This document shows, in pieces, positions 46,101-57,763 of a stretch of DNA of 64,000 nucleotides. Where the stretch lies: assembly GCA_027924585.1 (NCBI GenBank), contig BSBM01000442.1:5580001-5644000 (forward strand). The letters run 5' to 3'. The position numbers and the translations under genes were made by a program. Origin of the DNA: Larix kaempferi (lineage: Eukaryota > Streptophyta > Pinopsida > Pinales > Pinaceae). Each line of letters begins with the position of its first letter. Positions within the stretch are counted from its first letter, which is position 1. Below the pieces are notes generated by a model. It made no database searches. It was not told the origin of the DNA and was given only the letters and a program-made list of their open reading frames with translations.

Positions 46101-47668
46101 AGAGGGCGCATTGGCTTCTTGGACAAAATCGATTTGCATAGAAACCACCTCAAAGCTTCCAAATTGATCGGGATTGCATAGATCATCATCATCAAGGCAT
46201 CTACAAGGTTACCCAGGTAAGATCCACAGGTTTGTTTCTCTTTCCTCTATCCAATCCATTGACATAACTCATAAATTGTTAAAACCCTAAATATTTCAAA
46301 ACCCCCATTTTACATTTTCTTAGATCTACTTAGATCTAGTGGGTTGTTGGGCATGATATTGAAAACCCACCTCTATAGCATCCACGGCATCCCGGATCTA
46401 TAGTTTGGTGAGGATTGGCTTCCGTTTGACCCCTCTCCCAAGCCAACTTAGCTTCTCCCAAGGAAGGCGCACTTCACCATTTGAGCAAGTTGACCTAGAT
46501 CTAGTTGATGGGTGTTTGAGATTCCACTTGATTTGACATCTACACATCAAATAACATACACCCAGGTTGTCCCTTTCTTGGAATTTACCTTGTGGGCCCC
46601 ATTCCACATTTTAAGGGATTTAATCCCCATTTTGGACCACTTGGAATACTTAAACTCAGATCTACTAAGATCTAACCGGTGGATTGCCATGAAATTATAG
46701 ATCCATACTCCTACCTGACCGATCTACTAGGATCTAAAGTTTGGATGCCATCCGACATGATTTGACCCACCTAAACCCCATTTGAAGCCTCCTTGGGTAA
46801 AGTCGCACCACCTTGGAGAAGTGAGTTCACTCACTTCTAGGAACTGGGTACTTGAGATTATTGCAGATCTGAAACCGGAATAATTCAAAACCTAGGTCTA
46901 GACTGTCACTTTGTCAAATCTTGCCTTGGGGACTGCATTCCTTGTTTTTAGGGATTGTGGTCCACTTGGGTTAAACCTAGATCTAGACACATTTAACCAT
47001 CAAGACCTATACTGTCCACTTATCTCATGTTGTAGGAGTCCTAACCATAAGTCAACCCCACTTTGACTCCACTTCCCAATTCCCAAGGCACTGGTTTCTC
47101 TACAAGGTAATTCAACTTTCCTAGATTGTTGGATTGACTTGTGGTTTAACTTAGGCATGGTAAACTATACCTTTGAAGACATCATGAACCATGGTCAAGC
47201 TTGTCTCATGTACTAGTTAGCCCCAATACAACCCTTTAACTATCCTGCATTGGACACGGTTCCCAAGGCAGTGGATCTTTTGACATTGAACTAGTACACT
47301 AGCCCTAGATCTCACTATAAACATTATAAGTCACTCTTACATTCAACTATGAACCAAAGCTATATCTATTGAACCCTCACTTGGCTTGTGACTTCATCCT
47401 TAGGTCTAGGATAAACCATACACCTAACTTCACTTGGAAATACCCTGATTTGGTGTCTCGGTTTTGATCTCTCCTATCGGGAGTAGATCGGGTCTCCCCC
47501 TTTGTTGTCTGGGCTAGATAACATAAAGCGAAGGTTGCCTCGACTGGCGTGACAACCATACATATTGGAGGTCGAGGTGATTGTGGTTGCACCTTTCAAG
47601 TTGCCCTTCCCTATTGCCATCCATGACTGGATCCATCCATAGGGGTAACTACAGTTTAGGTGATAACA
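43174..47668 (+). repeat. 3' LTR of young element
   Basis: 4495 bp, offset from the 5' LTR by exactly 7140 bp. It is identical to the 5' copy in my reading except G at 45145 (A at 38005). Its TATA box is at 45713-45725. Confidence 0.96.
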
Positions 47669-47673
47669 GGTTC
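47669..47673. repeat. Target-site duplication, right copy (GGTTC)
   Basis: GGTTC repeats the five bases at 36029-36033. Confidence 0.95.
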
Positions 47674-48316
47674 CATTCTTTTGATGTATTGTTTTGTTCC
47701 ATAGTTGAAGGAGGTGGATGTTAGAGCAGAACAGAGGATATAGGAGATCTTGTAGTAGCCATTATGGTCGCAAAGTCATAGGTAACTCCATAGAGAGTAC
47801 CATTTCCTTTGTATTTGCAATTTGACATAAAGAGCAAGGCATAGTCCTCATTTGTGGTTGGGTTTTTCTAGGGTATATATTATGTTATTGTGTGGATTGT
47901 GTACTTATTTGATCTAGTTATTCTTGTTTCAATTCCATTCATTTGGCATTCAATAAAAATAAGCTAATAAAATAAGAACTAAGTTGTAAGACCCGTTGTG
48001 ACAAATTGTTCTAGTGGAATATCCACGATAGTTTACAGGTCAGTATAACCAACTATCCAATTTGGAAGACAAAGTTAACGAATTGAGTGATAGGTCAGTG
48101 ACACATTCAATTAGTAAACACAAAAAATTATATAGAAAGTAATTTGAAACTAAATATGCAAAAGACAGAAAAGATGGCTAGTAAAGACAATCTCAAAGGG
48201 GGTAAATTCAGAATGAGATGAGACTCCTCTTTACCCCTAATTCAACTCCTTAATAAGAGGATAAGGAGAACAAGAGGGTCATGTCCTAGTCACATATTGA
48301 GAAAAATGAAAAACAA
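47674..48316. other. Unassigned spacer
   Basis: No gene or terminus is recognisable. It continues the sequence interrupted at 36033. Confidence 0.4.
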
Positions 48317-48732
48317 TTGGACAAGAGGTTTGAGACCCCGACACTTGATCATTCATCACTCCATAATACATATCATCATTGGTACAACACGAGACCAAGG
48401 AACTACTTCATTCCCAAGATTGATATGAGAAAGTTTGATGGCAATGATCTAATAACATGGATATTTCAGATGGAGCAATTCTTTGATCTATACAAAGTGC
48501 CAACTTTACAAAAGGTATTGCATCCTTGTATTTAGAACCTAATCAATTTGTATGGTACCAATGGCTTTGTGATCGAAAACAGAACTATATTATCTCTTGG
48601 TTTATATTTAAGAATGAATTGATAGCACATTATGGGGATATTAAGAGCACTACCTTCTTTAGCCAATTGATAAATCTCAAACAAAGAGGTCCAATTACAG
48701 AACACATTAAGGAGTTTCAAAAGTTGTCTTAG
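48317..48732 (+). pseudogene. Gypsy gag fragment, frameshifted
   Basis: The first frame (48317-48535) has FIPKIDMRKFDGNDLITWIF followed by QMEQFFDLYKVP, the start of a gypsy gag domain. The second frame (from about 48526) continues with WYQWLCDRKQNYIISWFIF, then NELIAHYGD and the INLKQRGPITEHIKEFQKL end of the domain, before TAG. The change of frame near 48530 marks a one-base indel. The motif spacing is that of chromovirus-like gag rather than the tRNA-Asp elements nearby. No flanking LTR belongs to it. Confidence 0.7.
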
Positions 48733-48843
48733 AGTGAAAAACATTCTAGAGGATAATCCATTGATCTCTTTATGGGCATGTAATAAACAAACTATATAAT
48801 ATATAAATATAAATTAATACTAACAATAAATTAATAATTAATA

Positions 48844-49055
48844 TGTTATGTAATGAAGAGACACCTTTCCTAATGAAAGGTCACATCTCTTTAACAAAAG
48901 GGCACCCTTGCGTGGGTATTTATATGAGCCCTATCATATCAATTGTAATTTATATCATCTTTATTCATTCATACATTTATTATATATTTATCTTTTATGG
49001 AGTATTGTCCTATCTACATTGGAAGTTTCTTTAGTGACGAACTTTGTTCGTCTCA
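48844..49055 (+). repeat. Short LTR (212 bp) of a copia-like or TRIM-like element
   Basis: The stretch runs from TGTTATGTAATG to CGTCTCA. It contains a TATTTATATGAG promoter-like box at about 48918 and is followed two bases later by a tRNA-Met-type primer site. The second LTR was not found before 49.9 kb. The short length is in the range of TRIM elements. Confidence 0.6.
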
Positions 49056-49057
49056 TA

Positions 49058-49070
49058 TGGTATCAAAGCC
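49058..49070 (+). promoter_or_regulatory. Primer-binding site, initiator tRNA-Met type
   Basis: TGGTATCAAAGCC matches the copia primer site TGGTATCAGAGCC with one change. Confidence 0.75.
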
Positions 49071-49947
49071 TTGTTTTTTTGGTCCCGGCCTTTGGCCACA
49101 AACACTCATCAGACGTCAGACTTTGTCTGCCTGGCTTTGGCCGCACCCAAAATCGGAGTTTCTATGATTTATCATTCAAAGGTATTTGACCAAAATAGGC
49201 CCTTGGCCATTTCAAAATCATATTCCATGGAGAATCATATTCCGTGGAAAAAAAAGAGGTCGAAGGCAATACACTGTCAACTAAATAAATAAATAAGAAA
49301 GAAAGAATACTCGTTCGCTCCAAAACCCCTGCCAGATATCAATTCCAAGAAAAAAGTATGTTGAGGGTTGTATAGGTGGAATCGTTGCAAAAGAAGAGCA
49401 GTTAAATAATACCAGTCTGTAGCCAGTAAATCATTATGTCAAGAAATCACACGCTGGAATACCCCGTGTTAGGAGTCACAGTTTCGAAAGAGAAGGAAAA
49501 GGGGTAACCACAACTGGAATATTGATTATCGAGGACTGTATCGTGCACTGGCAACAAAAGACAAAGGTACTAGTCTGAAATCTGCCATTCAAAATTTTCA
49601 CTAAACAAAGATCACTGCGCTGGGAATCAAACGATATTGAGAAACTAGAACCACTCATACCATTCTTATCTGTTTCAATTCTCAACCGTGAATTAAACCA
49701 CAAACATCATTTTCTGGTAGAAGGTGATTCAACGATTTGGAGCAACTAACGCACATTTCGTGATTTTAGTCACTGAGAAATTCAGTGGAGGCCGTCTTGA
49801 GAACTACGCATTGTAAAAGGGAAATCGTCACAAGAATCGTGATCGAAGCAGTAGTTACACAGGGAATCGACACTCAGTTTAACTTCACGTCAAGAGCCAT
49901 TGCCTATCAACCGCGTGTTCATGCAAAGGAGAAATTTGCATGGATCT
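49071..49947. other. Unassigned internal or spacer sequence
   Basis: The first 130 bp are probably the leader of the short-LTR element. The words GGCCTTTGGCCAC and GGCTTTGGCCGC are repeated there. No coding sequence is convincing. Confidence 0.4.
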
Positions 49948-50671
49948 TGTTATCACACAACTTGTAGTTGCCCCAAAAGGTAATCCTATCCAGGACAGTA
50001 GAGGTGTTGGGAAACTAAAGAGGTGACCTGAGAGGGCCACGATTCCCAAGGATAAAAGGTTGTCACGTAAATCGAGGCACTCTTCACTTTAGATCTAGTG
50101 GATGCAAGATCAAGGGGGAGACCCAAGCTAGCTATAGAAGGCAAGCGAACCTACTCTAGACTCTCTAGGGAAATGTGAAATGATAGAGAAAGAGGGATCA
50201 AGAGTAAGTAAATCTAGATCTAGGAAAAACAATTGGACAATGGATTTAGGGATTGATTGAGGAGGCTTATACAAAGGGTAAATGCTCAACCAAAGTATGA
50301 TTATGCAACTAAATGATTTAGATAATTAGATCTAGATAGATCTAATGCCAATCTAAAAGACCCAAGTGAGGCCCACCCTTGATTTAGGCAAAATGAGTGA
50401 AATGGGGCCCACTGGGTGAAATTAAGATAGGAAAGGCTCTAGAAGGGTGGCTAAGCTACAGATCTGAAGTTTGAAAGAAAAAATAGCAACACCCAGATGA
50501 TAGATCTGGAAAAAGACTAAAAACTCACAAGTGCGTCCCCCTTAGGAGATGGCCAGTGCCTTGGATCGAGGGGTAAATGGAGTCGGATTTCCACCAAAGT
50601 TGGTATCTAAGGTTCTTTAATTAATTAAGAGGTGGTTATCTAATATCTTATCACATCCGGTATTTTGGTTT
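49948..50671 (-). repeat. Family L-related LTR, minus strand, 3' part
   Basis: The plus-strand start TGTTATCACACAACTTG is the reverse complement of a family LTR end. The minus strand then matches the last 700 bp of the family in order: the GGGGCAACTAC end, GTGACAACC, GGGTCTCCCCC, and further in ACCACCTCT near 50630. It is clearly more diverged than the plus-strand copies. It stops at GGTTT (50667-50671). The same five bases occur at 57764 where a minus-strand LTR of similar type continues. The two halves are one LTR split by the element at 50672-57763. Confidence 0.75.
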
Positions 50672-51080
50672 GGTGATTGCATTTCTCATTCCTTAATTAT
50701 TTCAATCACCATCTTATTTCACTCATCTCATCTCTCCTACGACATTTATCTTTTTGGTGAATTACTTATGTGGTTCACCTGGCGACTCCACCCCGCGACT
50801 CTACTGAGGAATGAACCAAACATATAAATCTTAAGTTCTTAGATCGTCCAACAAATCCTGAAGGAATCCCCTTAACTTATACTCAGAAGCGAAGACAAAT
50901 TAAAAAGAATTCATCCAACTTTTTTTGGAAGATTTCTAATCCTAATTCTTCACCAAGTCATCTTTTAAGATCTCCTTCATCATCATCTAGTCCAATGGTC
51001 GGTACGAACGTTGGTGGAAACCAAAACAATCTGCAAAATCCTCCACAGATTTTTCCAAAATCCAGGGAGCCCCCCATGAC

Positions 51081-52151
51081 ATGCCCAAGAAGTATTTTGA
51101 GAAAGTTCCCAAGTTTGATGGAAACTCAGCTATAACTATAGAAGACCATATAGATAAGGTTTGGGAACACATGGAAACATATGGAGCATCTGATGAAGAT
51201 GTTTTCATGAGGGGCCTTCTGGCATCTTTGGAAGGGGATGCTCGGAAGTGGTTTGATCAGTTACCTGCTTCATCCTTTAATGGATATGACAATTTTGTCA
51301 CGAAGCTAACCAGTGAATGATCACGGAAGTTAGATAGGAAGTTTCTCTTACATCAACTTTTTGACATTAAGAAGAAAGAGAATGAAACAAGCCATGAATT
51401 TAACCTTAGATTTGACAAGACTGTAGCAAAAATCCCAGACAACATTAAACCTAAAGACCAAGCAATCCTTATTCATTATTTAAATTGTTTTGAAGGATGG
51501 ATTAGATATCATTTGAAGGATAAGAATCCGAATGACCTAAAGACAGCAAAAGTAAATGCTAAAACTGTTGAATCAAATGCGGCATCCATGGGGAAACAAA
51601 ACTTTTTTGACAATTATTCCCCTTCCACTTCCAAATCTAATCCTAGAATCCGAAAAGCCAAAGAACCTATGGTTGAGCCAAAGGACACAAAGGATACGTT
51701 GGAAACTATGCAAGACATGATGAGACAGTTAACTATCCTAACTAAAAACGTAATGAGAACTGATGAGTCTGAGCGGTATAGAAATCCTTATGGCCCCAAA
51801 CCTTATTGGAACAACAATAGAAGTCATGAAGGAGAAAACAGTAGACGACGTCCTAAAATTCCGGAAAACTCTGAGAAAAAGAATGTGAACTGGTGTGATG
51901 AATTGGAAGATGAACCTTTAGACACCGGTTATCCTGATGATCAACCCGAAAACATCAACTTAGTTGAAGATCTGTCTTATGACGATGATTTCGGAAGAAT
52001 TCTCCTTGAAGAAGAAGAAGCAGAGCAGGAAGACTTAATTGAAGAGCAAAACTCCTCATGTTTTGCAATTAATCTTCCAGAACCTAAAGAAAAACCTAAT
52101 ATCAAATTTATAAACGACGTAATATTGATCCCAAGCCATCTTCTTTCCTAG
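51081..52151 (+). pseudogene. Gypsy gag with one stop
   Basis: The frame is shared from 51081 to TAG 52149-52151 and is broken only by TGA 51318-51320. The gag domain is clear: YFEKVPKFDGNSAITIEDHI, then DEDVFMRGLLASLEGDARKW, FNGYDNFVTKL and HEFNLRFDKTVAKIP. It is followed by a basic, proline-rich stretch (YGPKPYWNNNRSHEGENSRRRP, shown here only in part) and an acidic tail rich in glutamate. I see no zinc knuckle. A possible upstream start lies before 51081, since the frame is open for some codons. The protein would form the particle of the element. Confidence 0.85.
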
Positions 52152-52162
52152 ATAAACGCATC

Positions 52163-52909
52163 ATGAATAAGGAAGATAAAAAGGAAAAAGATAAGATTAC
52201 TCCTCGTGATTACACTTTGAACATTGATATGAAGAAGGAGTTAAGCAAAATCATGCGTAGTATCCCAGTAATTGAGTTAATGAAAGTCCCTTCAGTAAGA
52301 AGCCACGTGGAAGAATATTTTGAAGGCATCAACCAAAACAAAGACTCTGAGATTATTTTGGAATCATGTCATATACAGAGTCTTGGTCGAAAAGAAGTTA
52401 GAAGAGTTGAAAAGGATCCACCCATCAACATTCAATCTGTAATCTATGAACAAAAAAATGGTGGTCACCCTCCTTTCTACCTTACCTTGCACATTCAAAA
52501 TATGCTCCTTCACAATTGCATGTTAGATTCTGGAGCCGCCATGAATGTCATGCCTTTGCATGTTATGAAGGAAATGGGTTTGGAGGTAACTAGACCTTAT
52601 GGAAATGTCTGTGGCATTTATTCAAGATGTGTACAGTCATATGGTTTGCTAAAAAACTTAAGGGTTGATCTTTTTGCATGTTCAGGCATATCCACCATTA
52701 TAGATGTTGTTGTCATAGCCTTGCCCCCATCATATGGAATGCTTTTATCTAGGAAGTGGGCAACTGGTCTAGGAGGATACCTCATGATGGACTTGTCTTA
52801 TATCTGTGTCCCTAACTCAGATGGTGCCTTAATCAGAATAAATAGAGAACCTTTCATTGACAAACATTTGGAAACTTTTGAAGATGGGATAAAGAACACT
52901 CAAGGATAG
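52163..52909 (+). CDS. Retropepsin-like aspartic protease region (248 aa)
   Basis: The open frame is shifted relative to gag and starts 12 bp after its stop. The active-site motif LHNCMLDSGAAMNVMP has its catalytic Asp at residue 122, in a fold with TRPYGNVCGIYSRCVQSYG, VDVVVIALPPSYGMLLSRKW and a C-terminal DLSYICVPN block. The same blocks occur in the protease at 60180-60580, so the family is certain. The protease would cut gag in the particle. No RT domain follows. The frame is open but isolated and lies in an element without a 5' LTR, so it is probably not expressed. Confidence 0.75.
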   Translation: MNKEDKKEKDKITPRDYTLNIDMKKELSKIMRSIPVIELMKVPSVRSHVEEYFEGINQNKDSEIILESCHIQSLGRKEVRRVEKDPPINIQSVIYEQKNGGHPPFYLTLHIQNMLLHNCMLDSGAAMNVMPLHVMKEMGLEVTRPYGNVCGIYSRCVQSYGLLKNLRVDLFACSGISTIIDVVVIALPPSYGMLLSRKWATGLGGYLMMDLSYICVPNSDGALIRINREPFIDKHLETFEDGIKNTQG

Positions 52910-53904
52910 CTCAGGAGAAGGAACTAGCCATAGTAAGGATAGTTCACATATGCTTTTTCATTAGAGGAAAATAGAGATTTTTAAACTGTGGGGGAAACAC
53001 CAAAGTATATGATTCACCCCCAAGAGGAAGAGCCTAAATTAGATGTTCAGGAGATGAGAAGTGAGATTAGAGAAGTCCTGATTGGTAGTGTAGCTATTCC
53101 CATTGACGGTGGTCCACCCAGATTCAATGCAGTTCCTTCTACAAGGAGCTCAAGAATCGTCACCTAGCAACCGCAAAACCATGCTAAGATCCATCCAATT
53201 CCCATTCGCAACATTGAAGTTATTCCCGAGTCTGTCAACAGGAGTATAATTTCTACGGGAAGTCAAGTCATCATCCCAAACCATTTATTGTATATCAGAT
53301 CCGGACAGGCTGATAACATTTGGGTAGGACTTTTCATTGTAGAGCAGTGTATCGGAAACATGTGCTTTTTAGCTACTGGTAGCGGATAACGTATATTACT
53401 CCCTATCAATCAGAGGGATTTAAGGGATTATATCCCTGACTTGACATAGTCATAGACTTCCTGCTTACCTGGTAGATTAGAGTAGGTAGAAACTAAATAA
53501 GCTCACTTGAGCAATAGTTTAGTTTTTTTTTCCGCCATTGAAGTCTGGCACCTTTTTCATCCTTAAGCTCACCTTCGAAGCTAGTAGTTAGTCCTGAGTG
53601 TTTTTTTTCTTTTTATCTGTTCCTGCAAAATAATGAATTTTGAATTTTTGTTAGTAGATTAGTTTCCTTTCAGCATTTCATTTCAGTTATGTTATTTGAT
53701 ATTTATGTATGTACATGCATGTTTCTGACGACCGGTCTGCGAGTTTGGTATAGCTCTTGGCATTTTGCAAATAATAGGTACATTTTTTAAGATGATGCAG
53801 AGCGTGCATGATCGAGGATACGAGTAGCAGAATGACGAGGACCAGAGATTCTGAGGTTCTTAAGCGCTCTATTCAACAGAGCACTTGCCCCAGCTGGAGC
53901 CAAA
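52910..53904 (+). other. Post-protease region and 3' untranslated block
   Basis: Short broken frames follow the protease (about 53010-53390), with no RT motif. From about 53440 the sequence aligns with 42700-43173 of the young element and ends in AGCTGGAGCCAAA before the LTR. Confidence 0.65.
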
Positions 53905-56900
53905 TGTTATCACATTTATAGTAGCCAGGGCTACCATATATTCAGATCAGATTCCAGTCCATTTTTCAGCCAGTCTTTTACATTGAGATGCTTAAGATCA
54001 ACATCAAATGAGCATTCATTCCAAGATCGATTATATTTTCAGAGCATCCCATGAGCAGACAGCTTAGCCTTATGCCATGACTGAGGCTCATGAACTCAGT
54101 TTTGATGACCGATGTAGCCATGTTTGCCATACAGAGCAGTATGCAGTGCCCAGATGTGCAGCAGCAGGTTTCCAATTGACAGATGATGGTTCAGATGGTT
54201 GGTACAGGTATATGACTCAGCAGGTATATGACTCAACAGGTATATGGATGTGTATTGGTTTAAACGTATTGCTCTTTTGGTCATTTTGGTAGCTTGATTT
54301 AGCACTTAGTCGTCATGATCTGGCGGTATATCTATACATTATGGACATGGTTGCTCAAATTATATCTATATGGTCTAGCTTTCTCTAAATCATGAAGTTC
54401 TTGTCTACACTCATTGGTTTCACCCTCCTTAGGAGAATGGATGTGATAATTCCCACCGTATATGGCTTGCTACTATTGGCACCACTTCTATCTTTCTTCA
54501 TCAATTCGTCACCTTCCAGTTTAGGTTTACCTTGACTTACACCTTAGCCTGTGATATGGAGGACTTCCCCACTCTAGCCTCTTTGTTGGATAGCATCCAT
54601 GTTAGTTTGTGTCTCGACTCTGAGTTGCCTAAGTTGTGTTGGCTAAAACCTGAAGCAGATAATACTACCAGCATTACATGTATACGGAAATTATTGTATA
54701 TCTCTTGTGAAAGCCCAGTGAAATGAAATTCAAAACTGTGCCTCTAAGCACAATGAAAGAAGGGCTATAAAATGAATGAAATGTAAAATCCCCAATGAAG
54801 GGACATGAAAGGCCTAAGAAAAGCAATGGTTAAATGTATGTCATATCCAAAGACTGTTGGCCATGGAAATTGAATGTAATGATTCATTCCTCACGGAGCC
54901 TACAGATTGTGATGTGAGATGGAGTAAGGGACAACTAATTCTAAGTGTCCCCTAGAGTCTCGAGTTATGGTTTGTCGGGCACCTAGTCATGGCGGCTCTA
55001 GAAAAGATCCTCACGGAGCTAAGTCAGCTTGGATGTGATTTGTAGACATCTGCCAAGGTTGAATAAACACTTCCCAAACAGCTTATTCCATTTGTGAGAC
55101 ACTTCCATCCCCTGTTTTTTCTTTATTCAACATATGCTTGAGTGTGTATTCCCTTTCCTACATCCAAAGTATCACGATGTTAAGTTAGAACAGTCATCCC
55201 TCAGCCTTGCTTTACTTTTATCCACCTTCACCCATTACTAGCAAATTGATCACAGCCATGAAGTGAGTATATTCTTGAGGTTCTATTCTGAGCTATTATT
55301 ATTTATAAATTTATGTTGAATATCTATTGTGTTTAAACCGCCAGTGAAATGCTACTTTATGATTAAAGTCTTGCTATTTGAATGACTAATGGAGCATGTC
55401 TTATCCAATTGCACTTGCAACATTTTGATGTTTTAGCCTGGGTCATATTTTAGTCAGTTTTGACCTGGTCAAACCCAGTTTGACAAGGTCAACCACAAGA
55501 CATGAGATGAGTTAGACCAGTGATGGTAGAGATTGATGATATATGGTCTTTAATTGCCCATCAGGTGGTTCCATGTAGAAATTACAGGTTTCAAATGGTG
55601 ATTTGTTTTATATGATTTTGATCATTAATAGATTATTATTTTTTTTATCTATACGGGCATGGTTATGGTTCCAGATGATTATACAGATATCCACATTGTG
55701 TATTACTACTCATTTCTAGTGCATTTGGACCTTCTAAATCCATTGGGATACTCAGTTTGCAGTTTCGGGCATTTTCAGTTGAGATATTTTCCAGTTTATC
55801 ACATTGGTGCAGATTTGCCATTTAAAATGGCCTAAAATGGCCTAATAGATATGGCTCTGGATTATTGGAATAGAAAATTATTATTGCATCTATCTCCAGT
55901 GTTGTGGTGAATGTTTTTGGTGTTCGTTCGTTGGTTCTTCCTTTGCACTGAGTTATTGGAGATCTTGTTTGCCATATCTTTGTACCACAATTTTGCATCT
56001 ACAGGTGGAGGCCGATTTGCTTGGAGGAGGAGGTATTGGTAGGGGAAGACTCTCCCTACTTCTTCTTTGGAGCTCTTCGTTGGTAACAGGGAGTACTACT
56101 GTCCCAGGACCTTCTATTTCATGTTACTATTTGCATTTCTCTTGTATTTCTTCCATACTTGATCTTACTGATTGAATCTTCATTCCTTGGTTTGACAGGT
56201 AGAGGAAGGCGCACTTGTGGGCTAGGGCATCAAATAGGCAAGCAAATCAACAATCTCTCATTTGATCTCTGCGGGAATCTTCCTCAACATCAAGGCATCT
56301 CATCCACATCACTCAGGTATGATCTCAAGGTAAGTTCTATCTCCATGATCTATCCAATTGTCAAAAAACACTTAAAACCCTAATTAATCAAAACCCCTAT
56401 TTTTACATTTTCTCAAGATCTACTTAGATCTAGTGGGTTGTTGGGCATAATATTGAAAACCCACCTCTATAGCATCCACGGCATCCCGGATCTATAGTTT
56501 GGTGAGGATTTGTTTCCGTTTGACCCCACTCCCATGCCAACTTAGCTTCTCCCAAGCAAGGCGCACTTCACTAGTTGAGCAAGTTGTCCTAGATCTAGGT
56601 GGTGGGTGTTTGAGATTCCACTTGATTTGTCATCTACACATCCAATAACATACACCCAGATTGTTACTTTCCTGAAATTCACCTTGTGGGCCCTATTCCA
56701 CATTTTAAGGGATTTAATCCCCATTTTGGACGACTTGGAACACTCAAACTCAGATCTACTAAGATCTAGCCGTTGGATTGCCACGAAATTATAGATCCAT
56801 ACTCCTACTTGACTAACCTACCCGGATCTAAAGTTTGGATGCCATCCGACTTGTCTTGACCCACCTAACCCCACTTTTTAGCCTCCTTGGGCAAAGTCGC

Positions 56901-57763
56901 ACCACCTTGGAGAAGTGAGTTGACTCACTTCTAGGACGTGGGTACTTGAGATTTTTGGAGATTTGAAACTGGAATAATTCAAAACCTAGGTCTAGACTAT
57001 CACTTTGTCAAATCTTGCCTTGGGGATTGCATTCCTTGTTTTAAGGGATCTTGGTCCACTTGGGTCAAACCTAGATCTAGATACATTCATCCATCAAGAC
57101 CTCTATTGCCCACCTGTCCCAAGTATTAGGAGTCCTAAACCACAAGTCAACCCTATTTTGACTCCACTTCCCAATTCCCAAGGCACTGGTTTCTCTCCAA
57201 GTTAATTCAACTTTCCTAGATTGTTGGATTGACTTGTGTTTTGACCTATGCATGGTGAACTAAACCTTTGAAGCTGTCATGTATCATGGTCAAGCTTGTC
57301 ATTTGTACTAGTTAGCCCCAATACAACCCTTAAACTACCCTGCACTGGACACGGTTCCCAAGGCAGTGAGTCTTCTGACATTGTACTAGTACACTAGCCC
57401 TAGATCTCATTTCAAACATTATAAGTCACTCTCACATCAACCATGAACCAAAGCTATACCCATTGAACCCCTCACTTGGCTTGTGACTTCAACCTATAAG
57501 GTCTAGGATAAACCATACACCTAACTTCACTTAGAAATACCCTGACTTGGTTTTTTGGTTTTGATCTCTCCTGTCGGGAGCAGATCGGGTCTCCCCCTTT
57601 GTTGTCTGGGCTAGATAACATAAAGCGAAGGTTGCCTCGACTGGCGTGACAACCATATACTGGAGGTCGAGGTGATCGTGGTTGCACCTTTTGAGTTGCC
57701 CTTCCCTATTGCCATCCATGACTGGATACATCCATAGGGGTAACTACAGCTTAGGTGATAACA
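53905..57763 (+). repeat. 3' LTR of older relative, promoter part deleted (3859 bp)
   Basis: It starts TGTTATCACATTTATAG and ends GTGATAACA. At about 55830-55855 the sequence jumps from the part matching about 37900 of the young LTR to the part matching about 38610. Some 700 bp including the TATA box are therefore missing; the junction carries a repeated AAAATGGCCTAA word. From 55855 on it is almost identical to 1671-3573. Confidence 0.9.

Larger units (their letters stand above)
36034..47668 (+). mobile_element. Complete young non-autonomous gypsy LTR retrotransposon, 11,635 bp
   Basis: Two LTRs of 4495 bp each surround a 2645-bp internal region. The element has TG...CA ends within 9-bp inverted termini, a perfect 5-bp target-site duplication and a tRNA-Asp primer site four bases after the 5' LTR. 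It also has a single long ORF with a gag domain. There is no protease, RT, RNase H or integrase, so it cannot copy itself and must be mobilised by another element. The two LTRs are the same length; I found one difference, A at 38005 and G at 45145. Because LTRs are identical at insertion, this points to a very recent event. In size class it resembles LARD or TR-GAG elements. Confidence 0.95.
50672..57763 (+). mobile_element. Older gypsy relative: gag and protease, no RT, 5' LTR lost
   Basis: The internal region (50672-53904) and 3' LTR (53905-57763) are present. The 5' LTR and a recognisable primer site are not; the place of the primer site reads TTTTGGTTTGG. Leader motif CTGGCGACTCC (about 50780), the gag domain, the 3' untranslated block and the LTR are all related to the young element at 36034. 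The flanking GGTTT (50667-50671 and 57764-57768) fits a target-site duplication within a minus-strand LTR. There is no sign of RT or integrase in the 1 kb after the protease. Confidence 0.78.

Noticed and set aside
36406-47592. Many 60-100-codon ORFs in the long LTRs
   Set aside because: They occur in identical pairs because the LTRs are duplicated, show no protein motifs and sit in sequence that is non-coding in all related copies.
52163-52909. Whether the protease frame shows a functional element
   Set aside because: The frame is open, but the element lacks a 5' LTR, primer site and RT and has a stop in gag, so activity is not supported.
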